DNA from: Bacillota bacterium
Lineage (GTDB): Bacteria > Vulcanimicrobiota > JAMDEM01
DNA: 5,364 nucleotides
Assembly: GCA_023486985.1 (NCBI GenBank)
Contig: JAMDEM010000150.1
Coordinates: forward strand, 1-5,364
Reading direction: 5' to 3'
Shown: one piece after another, positions 1 to 4,556 of the stretch
Layout of the letters: every line of letters starts with the position of its first letter
Position numbering within the stretch: the stretch's first letter is position 1
Notes under the pieces: model-generated
What the model was told of the DNA's origin: nothing
The model's input: the letters and a program-made list of their open reading frames with translations, nothing else
Databases searched by the model: none
Made by a program: the position numbers and the translations under genes

Positions 1-173
1 TTTCTGCAGAGTTTGTCTTTGAACTTCATTCCGGTCTTTCGGAATCAGCCCGCCAGATTCTGCTTGTTCCATATCTTCAGCTCTTTGCCTTTTATCACTC
101 CCTCTCTAGAGGCCTTAATCCTGACAAGCCAAAGAACCTTAACATGGTGGTAAAACTTAAAGAAAAAATATAG
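1..173 (+). CDS. C-terminal end of a SIS-domain sugar-phosphate protein (GlmS/AgaS-like), 5' truncated by window
   Basis: The frame beginning at base 3 is open from the window edge to a TAG at 171-173, giving 56 residues. The stretch QLFAFYHSLSRGLNPDKPKN, followed by a short basic tail, resembles the C-terminus of SIS-domain proteins that handle amino-sugar phosphates. In those families the last helix carries an (L/A)-x-YY-x-(S/A)-x-x-RG-x-(N/D)-P-D-x-P-(K/R)-(N/H)-L motif. Candidates are the isomerase half of glucosamine-6-phosphate synthase or an AgaS/NagB-II-like isomerase-deaminase; the fragment cannot tell them apart. The competing frame from base 1 is also open to base 153 but shows no family resemblance. 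The gene is followed after 7 nt by the PilZ gene, whose ribosome binding site overlaps this stop codon, so the two are probably co-transcribed. Confidence 0.62.
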   Translation, partial: SAEFVFELHSGLSESARQILLVPYLQLFAFYHSLSRGLNPDKPKNLNMVVKLKEKI

Positions 174-180
174 GAAAAAA

Positions 181-582
181 ATGAAAATAGAAAGACGCCG
201 CTTCTTAAGAATTCCAGCCGTTAGCTGGGTTATTATAAATCATCAAAAATATGATGAAAAACCCGGACTTATGGTAGACATTAGTATCGGGGGATTGAAA
301 CTTCTTACCGAAAAACCCATAGCTGCAGAAACAGAAGTTTTGTTAAGGATACAGTTGGAAAGCTCAAAACCGGTAGAAATTGCCGGAAAAATAGTCTGGA
401 GCAGAAAACTTGAAGCAGATATTTTCAAAAAGTTTAATTTTTCCATGGTTTATCTTCATGGAATTGCCTTTCATAAGCATTCCGCCGAAATAGAGGTTTA
501 CTTGCAGGAGTACTTTGAATTTATTAAAAATGACGGGACTTCCCTTGTTCAATACTATCTTAACAAATACTGGAGAAAATAA
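181..582 (+). CDS. Single-domain PilZ protein, probable c-di-GMP receptor
   Basis: This 133-residue cytoplasmic protein fits the size of a stand-alone PilZ domain. Both halves of the c-di-GMP binding signature are visible: RxxxR at R6-R10 within ERRRFLRIP, and DxSxxG at D33-S35-G38 within DISIGG. Beta-barrel segments typical of the family follow, including GKIVWSRK (69-76) and HGIAF (93-97). The last 30 residues are hydrophobic and aromatic and probably form a C-terminal helix. There is no signal peptide or membrane segment. Known PilZ proteins bind c-di-GMP and alter a partner such as a motor, a synthase or a regulator; the partner here is unknown. The ATG at 181 has an AGGA (172-175) 5 nt upstream, overlapping the preceding stop. 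The HD-GYP gene downstream belongs to the same signalling pathway but has its own promoter region. The fold call is firm; ligand binding is inferred from intact motifs. Confidence 0.9.
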   Translation: MKIERRRFLRIPAVSWVIINHQKYDEKPGLMVDISIGGLKLLTEKPIAAETEVLLRIQLESSKPVEIAGKIVWSRKLEADIFKKFNFSMVYLHGIAFHKHSAEIEVYLQEYFEFIKNDGTSLVQYYLNKYWRK

Positions 583-607
583 ACGAGTTTCTATTGCGGC
601 ATGACAT

Positions 608-626
608 TCTGCAGCATAGCTGCAGA
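608..626. repeat. Short perfect inverted repeat after pilZ-type gene
   Basis: TCTGCAGC (608-615) and GCTGCAGA (619-626) are perfect reverse complements separated by ATA, giving an 8-bp stem. It lies 26 nt after the PilZ stop. No T-tract follows, so it is not a convincing intrinsic terminator. It could stabilise the 3' end of the SIS-PilZ mRNA or be a protein-binding palindrome; the sequence does not decide. Confidence 0.55.
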
Positions 627-680
627 GTTCTCGCTCGCAAAATAAGTCAAGAGAACTATCAAATTATCTCAGGGAACTAT
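626..680 (+). promoter_or_regulatory. Cluster of GAGAACT-type half-sites upstream of the 680-708 promoter
   Basis: AGAGAACTAT (650-659) is repeated as AGGGAACTAT (671-680), 9 of 10 bases identical, with an offset of exactly 21 bp, about two helical turns. The second copy ends on the first base of the -35 hexamer. A reverse-oriented half-site, AGTTCTC, lies at 626-632 and is a perfect inverted repeat of GAGAACT at 651-657. Same-face spacing next to a -35 box is what a transcription factor operator often looks like. The regulator is not identifiable from the sequence. Confidence 0.4.
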
Positions 681-708
681 TGCGATATAAAAGCGTTGCT
701 GGTATAAT
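680..708 (+). promoter_or_regulatory. Strong SigA/sigma70-type promoter with extended -10
   Basis: The -35 box TTGCGA (680-685) and the -10 box TATAAT (703-708, consensus) are separated by the optimal 17 bp. A TGG directly before the -10 (700-702) adds an extended -10 element. Transcription should begin near 714-716 and run into the small ORF at 765 and the terminator at 871-902. It is the best-matching promoter on the plus strand of the window. Confidence 0.8.
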
Positions 709-750
709 AGAAATGTGTGAAAACAGGTCATTGATGACGGTTAGTATGGA

Positions 751-800
751 AGGGAGTGGGAAGAATGATTGAATACAGAGAAAAGATTCATGAACTCCCT
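751..800 (+). promoter_or_regulatory. Hairpin able to sequester the small ORF's ribosome binding site
   Basis: AGGGAGT (751-757), which contains the likely Shine-Dalgarno sequence, is perfectly complementary to ACTCCCT (794-800) inside the ORF. TGAAT (770-774) and ATTCA (786-790) add an inner helix in the same hairpin. When folded, the ribosome binding site is closed and the start codon lies in an internal loop. This suggests translational control of the peptide, or simply RNA structure. Confidence 0.45.
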
Positions 801-839
801 CCATGGGTGCGCCAGCTCGGGTGGTTTGACGACTGGTAA
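765..839 (+). CDS. Putative 24-residue Trp-rich microprotein or leader peptide
   Basis: ATG at 765 opens 24 codons ending with TAA at 837-839. The first half is charged and polar (M-I-E-Y-R-E-K-I-H-E) and the second half is PPWVRQLGWFDDW. Five of 24 residues are aromatic, three of them Trp (positions 14, 20 and 24), and the peptide ends in Trp. An AGGGAG Shine-Dalgarno-like sequence (751-756) lies 8 nt before the ATG, and GGGA (758-761) lies closer. The ORF sits wholly between its own promoter and terminator. It has no signal peptide and no obvious membrane helix. I do not recognise the peptide. It may be a genuine microprotein, a leader peptide whose translation senses charged tRNA-Trp, or a chance ORF inside an RNA. 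The promoter-RBS-ORF-terminator order favours translation, but the length is too small for coding statistics. Confidence 0.5.
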   Translation: MIEYREKIHELPPWVRQLGWFDDW

Positions 840-870
840 ACACTTTTGCGAGGTTTTATCTTTCCTACCC

Positions 871-902
871 GCCGCCGGAGCGGCTTTTTTTTTATTTTTT
901 TT
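871..902 (+). terminator. Rho-independent terminator
   Basis: GCCGC (871-875) pairs with GCGGC (880-884) around a CGGA loop. Nine T residues follow (885-893), then A, then eight more T (895-902). The stem is short but all G-C, and the T-tract is long. It should end the transcript carrying the 24-codon ORF and separate it from the HD-GYP gene. Confidence 0.82.
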
Positions 903-919
903 CCTGCCTTGATTTCCCT

Positions 920-961
920 TTGACTATAAATTTAACTGTAAAATTGATATAATGGTATAGT
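920..961 (+). promoter_or_regulatory. Probable promoter of the HD-GYP gene
   Basis: TGATATAAT (945-953) is an extended -10 with a consensus TATAAT at 948-953. The obvious -35 candidate, TTGACT (920-925), is 22 bp away, too far for a standard spacer, so the extended -10 may act largely alone. A weaker alternative pairs TTAACT (932-937) with TATAGT (956-961) at 18 bp. Either would start transcription shortly before the GTG at 985, leaving a leader of only about 15-25 nt. Confidence 0.55.
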
Positions 962-984
962 AATATTAGGAGCGCAGGTGTTTT

Positions 985-2826
985 GTGAAAAAAATTCCTT
1001 CCAGCGGTAAATTTTATCTTGCAGTAATCAGCCTGTTAACGCTTTTTTTTCTCTGGAAACTATACCCTGAATATGACATGAATCTTACCACTGCCCTGGG
1101 TGTAGCTCTTTTTCTCATGGTTGGCATTTACCTCGGGCTTCACCCCATAAAGATAGCCACCACCAGAAATCTTGTAGATTTAAGCGACATATCAATTTAT
1201 GCAACTCTCTTTCTTTTTGGCAAGGAATGGTGCGTGTGGACAGCCTTTCTCACCTGGTCAATCTGCCAGATAGTTGTTTTTGTCAGAGGAAAAATCCACC
1301 GGGAACGCTGGCAGTTAATTCTTTCAAATGTCAGCATTGCCGTGCTTTCATTCGTAGCCACAGCCTATGTATATGAATTTATCAGCTCAAACGGCGCGCC
1401 CTTTGATTCATGGATAAACATAGCCGCCGTCGCTGCTTCAACTGTAGTCTGCAATCTGGCATATCTGGTTCTGTCCATACTTTTCCTTACTTTTATGGGA
1501 AGAAGAAGCCTGCATGACAGCTTTAAGCTTATTCCATCCATTCTTAAATTTAATGTTTTCTTTCTTCTCTCTCCGATGGGTGCTCTTTTTGCTTACTTTT
1601 ATGCACACGAGCCGCTGGGATTACTGCTCATTGTCTTTCCCATATGGCTTATATATTTTGCAAGCCAGTCATACAGTCATACACTGAGGGAAGCCCAGGA
1701 AATGATTACGGGTCTTTCCGACCTTCTGGATGCAAGGGATAAATATACAAGCCTCCACTCTTTGAGAGTAGCTGAATTTGCCCAGGCAATAGCCGGCGAA
1801 ATGAATCTCGGGGAGTTTTCTTCCACCGAAATCTACGAAACCGGAAGAATACACGACCTGGGCAAGATTGCCATAGAAGACAGCGTCCTTTTTAAAGAAG
1901 GAACCTTAAGCAAGGAAGAATGGGAGAAGATGAAATCCCATCCCGGACTCATCAACGTGATACTTGGAAAGTTTAATTATCTTAAGGCAAAAACTTTCGT
2001 TGCCTCCCTTCATCACGAACGGTTTGACGGCAAGGGATACCCGGAAGGGAAAGAAGGCATACAGATTCCCCTCGGTTCGCGGATACTTGCAGTTGCCGAT
2101 GCCTTTGACGCCATGACCTCCGACAGGCCTTACAGAAAAGGGATCCCGGTTGATGTGGCAGTCCAGAGGCTGAAGGAAGGAAAGTCAGCCCAGTTCGACC
2201 CGGTGGTGGTTGATGCCATGGTTAGCTATCTTCAAAAAAAATATGCTGATTCCTTTGAAAAGGGACAGTATATGGCAGAAAGCCTGATGAAAAATGTCAC
2301 CCAGCAGGATGCCTACACTAAAGAAAAGGCGGAAAAAATGATGGTCCTTGTGGAAAAAATTTGTGAAAAACTGTGGCTTTCAATTGCAGACATAGATACT
2401 TTAAAAGAAGCGGCAAAACTGCAGGATATAGGAAAAATCATTATGGACAATGAAACCCTGCGGAAAAAAGGCACCCTCACCGAAAAGGAACTGGAAAAGA
2501 TCAGGGATCACCCTGTAATAAGCAGTAAGCTTGCCTCCAGTATGTCTGTTTCAGACGAGGCAGTAAAATTAATCCGCAACCACCATGAAAAATATGACGG
2601 AACAGGCTATCCTGACGGGCTTAAAGGGGAAGCCATACCTCTTGGAGCAAGAATCCTTGCCGTGGCTGATGCTTATACTGCCATGACTATTGACCGGCCA
2701 TTCCAGCAAAGCCTGTCAAAAGAAGAAGCTTTAAAGAGAATAAAAGAAGGCAGCGGTACCCAGTTTGACCCTGCCATTATTGATGTATTGATTACAGTTA
2801 TGAATAACGAGAAAAATAATTCTTAA
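985..2826 (+). CDS. Polytopic membrane protein with tandem HD-GYP domains (c-di-GMP phosphodiesterase; second domain degenerate)
   Basis: This protein has 613 residues. The first ~230 form six or seven hydrophobic segments (about 10-27, 34-52, 69-100, 110-130, 144-170, 187-207, 210-227), a probable membrane sensor similar in layout to MASE-type domains. HD-GYP domain 1 (about 240-420) keeps its metal ligands and signature: H258, H290-D291, H319, H343-H344, D372 and GYP at 351-353. HD-GYP domain 2 (about 430-605) keeps D481, H509, H533-H534, D562 and GYP at 541-543. However, the first His is K448 and the HD His is Q480, so it is probably inactive or regulatory. HD-GYP enzymes hydrolyse c-di-GMP to pGpG or GMP. 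The start is GTG at 985; AGGTG (976-980) lies 4 nt upstream and AGGAG (968-972) 12 nt upstream. The stop overlaps the convergent smpB stop by 4 bp. The family call is firm; activity is inferred. Confidence 0.93.
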   Translation: MKKIPSSGKFYLAVISLLTLFFLWKLYPEYDMNLTTALGVALFLMVGIYLGLHPIKIATTRNLVDLSDISIYATLFLFGKEWCVWTAFLTWSICQIVVFVRGKIHRERWQLILSNVSIAVLSFVATAYVYEFISSNGAPFDSWINIAAVAASTVVCNLAYLVLSILFLTFMGRRSLHDSFKLIPSILKFNVFFLLSPMGALFAYFYAHEPLGLLLIVFPIWLIYFASQSYSHTLREAQEMITGLSDLLDARDKYTSLHSLRVAEFAQAIAGEMNLGEFSSTEIYETGRIHDLGKIAIEDSVLFKEGTLSKEEWEKMKSHPGLINVILGKFNYLKAKTFVASLHHERFDGKGYPEGKEGIQIPLGSRILAVADAFDAMTSDRPYRKGIPVDVAVQRLKEGKSAQFDPVVVDAMVSYLQKKYADSFEKGQYMAESLMKNVTQQDAYTKEKAEKMMVLVEKICEKLWLSIADIDTLKEAAKLQDIGKIIMDNETLRKKGTLTEKELEKIRDHPVISSKLASSMSVSDEAVKLIRNHHEKYDGTGYPDGLKGEAIPLGARILAVADAYTAMTIDRPFQQSLSKEEALKRIKEGSGTQFDPAIIDVLITVMNNEKNNS

Positions 2827-3281
2827 CCCTTTATCCTGACGGCTCTTTCAATCTGTCGTTTTGCATCCTTCTCGGCAAGCGCCTCCCTTTTGTCATAAAG
2901 CTTTTTTCCTCTCGCCAGGGCAAGTTCTACCTTAACTTTCCCGCGCCTGAAATACATCCGGAGAGGCACTAAAGTAATGCCTTTATCAGAAACAATGCCT
3001 GCCAGCTTCCTTATTTCAGATTTGTTAAGCAGTAATTTTCTCTGTCTTTTTGGCTCATGATTAAAACTGCTTGCCTGATCATAAGGGCTGATATGGCTGT
3101 TGAAAAGCCAGACTTCATCTTTCAAAATCCTGGCATAGCTGTCCAGAAGATTTACTTTCCCGTCCCTGAGGGACTTTACTTCAGAGCCCACGAGAACAAT
3201 ACCGGCTTCTAAGGTATCAAGGATAATGTACTGGCTTCTTGCTTTTCTGTTTACAGTTATGTTTTTTTCGCCTTCTGGCAA
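2823..3281 (-). CDS. smpB: SsrA-binding protein SmpB
   Basis: This 152-residue protein is full length for SmpB (usually about 150-160). SmpB binds tmRNA and delivers it to stalled ribosomes for trans-translation. Family landmarks run in order: MPEGEKNITVNRKA at the N-terminus; AGIVLVGSEVKSLRDGKVNL (26-45), a signature of the OB-fold core; SHISPYDQ; RQRKLLLNKSEIRKL; and the basic tail ARGKKLYDKREALAEKDAKR that enters the decoding site. The start is TTG at 3281-3279, chosen because the protein aligns from this residue with the family N-terminus and AAGG (3292-3295) lies 10 nt upstream; no ATG or GTG is in frame nearby. It is the last gene of the leftward cluster. A palindromic repeat fills most of the 114-nt gap to the upstream thioesterase gene. 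No tmRNA gene is visible in the window. Confidence 0.97.
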   Translation of the reverse strand: MPEGEKNITVNRKARSQYIILDTLEAGIVLVGSEVKSLRDGKVNLLDSYARILKDEVWLFNSHISPYDQASSFNHEPKRQRKLLLNKSEIRKLAGIVSDKGITLVPLRMYFRRGKVKVELALARGKKLYDKREALAEKDAKRQIERAVRIKG

Positions 3282-3305
3282 TATGGTAATACCTTGCTTT
3301 CCTTG

Positions 3306-3375
3306 CCCCCCACCCTTGCCCGTTCGAGGAACGGGCGCTACTCCTCTCCCTTGGGGAGAGGATTGCGGTAGGGGG
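3306..3375. repeat. Palindromic short dispersed repeat, copy A
   Basis: The element contains two adjacent hairpins. The first is GCCCGTTC/GAACGGGC (3318-3325/3329-3336) with loop GAG. The second is TCCTCTCCC/GGGAGAGGA (3342-3350/3354-3362) with loop TTG. Its ends, CCCCC-C-ACC (3306-3314) and GGT-A-GGGGG (3367-3375), pair with one mismatch, so the whole unit can form a cloverleaf-like fold. A related copy lies at 4427-4480. It occupies the gap between the thioesterase and smpB genes. Its size and symmetry fit a REP- or MITE-like extragenic repeat; no transposase is nearby. Confidence 0.75.
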
Positions 3376-3395
3376 TGCTTTTGTATTATTTAAAT

Positions 3396-3791
3396 TTAGC
3401 CGACTTTTATAAATGTGCCGTTTGAATCGGCAACAACGGTTCCGTCATCCCTCTCAGCCCTAGCGGCAACTTTAATTGCCCTTGAATCAGCCCTGCCTTT
3501 TAATTCGGCGGTGAATTTTAAATTTTCATTTATAAAAACAGGCTTTCTGAATTTAACATCCATCTGCCCGGTAACAGCCTTTATGCCTTTTTTCATCAGA
3601 AGCCAGACCATTACTTCATCTAAAACAGCTGCAACCATGCCGCCGTGGACAATTCCTGCAAATCCCTGGAACTCGCGCGGAAAAGCAACTTCAGCGGAAA
3701 GTTGTTCATTGGAATAGTGAAAATCCAGCTTCATGCCTATTGGATTTAATTTCCCGCAGCAAAAACAATAATTATCATCAACAAAATCCAT
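3396..3791 (-). CDS. PaaI-family hotdog-fold acyl-CoA thioesterase
   Basis: This 131-residue protein is the length of a single hotdog domain. The family motif is clear: GIVHGGMVAAVLDEVMVWL, with HGG at 49-51 and the acidic pair D58-E59 on the central helix. The N-terminus, YCFCCGKLNPIGMKLDF, is a pattern common in this thioesterase subgroup. Members hydrolyse acyl-CoA thioesters; the acyl group is not predictable here. The ATG at 3791-3789 is preferred because AGGAG (3799-3803) lies 7 nt upstream. A GTG at 3794-3792 is also in frame but only 4 nt from that site and shares one base with the coaE stop. Either way the gene is tightly coupled to coaE, suggesting co-translation. The pairing of a CoA-synthesis enzyme with a CoA-ester hydrolase is suggestive, but could merely reflect operon packing. 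Confidence 0.88.
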   Translation of the reverse strand: MDFVDDNYCFCCGKLNPIGMKLDFHYSNEQLSAEVAFPREFQGFAGIVHGGMVAAVLDEVMVWLLMKKGIKAVTGQMDVKFRKPVFINENLKFTAELKGRADSRAIKVAARAERDDGTVVADSNGTFIKVG

Positions 3792-3793
3792 CA

Positions 3794-4417
3794 CTAATCT
3801 CCTGCCAGACTTTCTTCTTTATTCCCCGTTAAATTTTTCCATTCTTTTACCACCTGTTCTCTCATAAACTCAGGTGTACCGCTGTTATCTATTATGACAT
3901 CTGCAAATTTCACTTTCTCAATCAGCGGCATCTGGGCTTGTATCCTTGCCTGAGCCTCTTCCCTGTTGCAGCCGTCTCTTTGGATAATTCTTTCTATCTG
4001 TTTCTCAACATCAAGGGTAACAACCCAGAGGTAATCAACCGCTTCCGTAATACCTGCTTCAATCAAGAGAGGGGCTACGAGAACCATTAAATCATCAGGA
4101 TTTTCGCTTATCCTTTTGTTAACCTCGGCGATTATGGCAGGATGGGTCATGCTGTTAAGTTCCTCAAGCTCCCGGTATGAAGAAAAAACAATGGAAGCAA
4201 GCTTTTTCCTGTCTATCTCTCCGTCTTCTTTTAAAATTTGCTTGCCCCATCTTCTTACTATTTCCCGCCAGAGGGGAAGCCCCTGTTTGGTAAGCTCTCG
4301 GCTTATCACATCGGCATCAATAATTTTTGCTCCAAACTCAGCCAGAATTTTTGCAGCTGTGCCTTTGCCGCTCCCTATTCCTCCAGTTAATCCTATTAAC
4401 ACAATCGTCTCCTTCAC
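3794..4417 (-). CDS. coaE: Dephospho-CoA kinase
   Basis: CoaE phosphorylates the 3'-OH of dephospho-CoA, the last step of coenzyme A synthesis. From the GTG at 4417-4415 it has 207 residues, normal for the family. Visible motifs are the P-loop GLTGGIGSGKGT (9-20), DADVISREL (34-42), MTHPAI (90-95), PLLIEAG (116-122), and a C-terminal block with QIERIIQRDGC, QMPLIEK and VIIDNSGT. The P-loop has GKGT rather than the more common GKST, as in adenylate kinases, so activity is still expected. The frame stays open to an ATG at 4462, but the extra 15 residues are translated from a palindromic repeat and match no CoaE N-terminus. The GTG has AGGGG (4427-4431) 9 nt upstream. The stop (3796-3794) abuts the thioesterase start. 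Confidence 0.95.
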   Translation of the reverse strand: MKETIVLIGLTGGIGSGKGTAAKILAEFGAKIIDADVISRELTKQGLPLWREIVRRWGKQILKEDGEIDRKKLASIVFSSYRELEELNSMTHPAIIAEVNKRISENPDDLMVLVAPLLIEAGITEAVDYLWVVTLDVEKQIERIIQRDGCNREEAQARIQAQMPLIEKVKFADVIIDNSGTPEFMREQVVKEWKNLTGNKEESLAGD

Positions 4418-4426
4418 CTCGATTTT

Positions 4427-4431
4427 CCCCT
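4427..4431 (-). promoter_or_regulatory. Ribosome binding site of coaE, inside repeat copy B
   Basis: On the minus strand this reads AGGGG, 9 nt before the GTG at 4417. It decides the coaE start against the upstream ATG at 4462, which has no good Shine-Dalgarno sequence. The motif is the complement of the repeat's CCCCT end, so the translation signal appears to be supplied by the repeat. Confidence 0.6.
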
Positions 4432-4480
4432 CACCCTGAATGCCCGTTCGGGGAACGGGCACTACTTCTCTCCAGAGGGG
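4427..4480. repeat. Palindromic short dispersed repeat, copy B
   Basis: GCCCGTTC (4442-4449) and GAACGGGC (4453-4460) form the same 8-bp stem as in copy A, here with loop GGG. Flanking blocks also match copy A in the same order: CCC-C/T-CACCC on the left, and CTACT-C/T-CTCTCC with GGGG on the right. By eye the 54-base core agrees with copy A at nearly all aligned positions, allowing a 3-base gap. The second hairpin is imperfect and the right outer arm is not clearly retained. Bases 4497-4517 contain another fragment (CACCCTCTCCC, then GGGGG) that may be the degraded remainder. It fills the gap between the S1 gene and coaE. Confidence 0.72.
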
Positions 4481-4556
4481 CGAGGAAGCTTAATTGTCAC
4501 CCTCTCCCAGCCGGGGGAATGGACACGGGTAAAAACAACCATTTCCAGTTTTTCTG

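Larger units (their letters stand above)
714..893 (+). ncRNA. Predicted ~180-nt structured transcript containing a small ORF
   Basis: A strong promoter and an intrinsic terminator bracket about 180 nt of foldable sequence. Helices I can draw are: GTCA/TGAC (728-731/736-739, loop TTGA); AGGGAGT/ACTCCCT (751-757/794-800), with an inner TGAAT/ATTCA (770-774/786-790); a long-range CGGGTGG/CCTACCCG-type helix (818-824 with 865-871, one G-U); and the terminator stem 871-875/880-884. It does not match what I know of c-di-GMP riboswitches, T-box leaders, 6S RNA, SRP RNA or tmRNA. It could be a small mRNA, a regulatory RNA, both, or an attenuating leader of the HD-GYP gene. Exact ends are estimated from promoter and terminator positions. 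Confidence 0.5.

Noticed and set aside
1..153. Frame-1 ORF at the left edge
   Set aside because: It is open to base 153 but shows no recognisable motif, while the frame starting at base 3 has a clear SIS-family C-terminus.
243..552. Minus-strand ORFs opposite the PilZ gene
   Set aside because: They are shadows of a clear PilZ coding frame and lack ribosome binding sites and family similarity.
608..626. Terminator for the SIS-PilZ operon
   Set aside because: The stem is good, but there is no T-tract after it, so it is listed only as an inverted repeat.
714..893. c-di-GMP riboswitch or T-box leader ahead of the HD-GYP gene
   Set aside because: A GEMM-type core was looked for because of the downstream gene but is not present. 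CGGGTGG at 818-824 recalls a T-box fragment, but the required flanking bases, the specifier region and the usual length are missing.
3342..3362. Intrinsic terminator between the thioesterase and smpB genes
   Set aside because: The hairpin is strong, but on the minus strand it is followed by GTAGCGCCC, not a T-run, and it is part of a repeat that recurs elsewhere.
2823..3400. tmRNA gene beside smpB
   Set aside because: tmRNA genes often lie near smpB, but no tRNA-like ends or tag-peptide reading frame are visible here.
3415..3717. Plus-strand ORF of 100 codons opposite the thioesterase gene
   Set aside because: It is antisense to a well-supported gene, its translation is low-complexity Ser/Pro/Thr-rich, and it has no family features. 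The same applies to the plus-strand ORFs at 4116-4439, 4327-4638, 4639-4845 and 4963-5175.
4418..4462. Upstream ATG extension of coaE giving 222 residues
   Set aside because: The added residues come from the palindromic repeat, lack CoaE similarity, and the ATG has no good ribosome binding site; the GTG at 4417 does.
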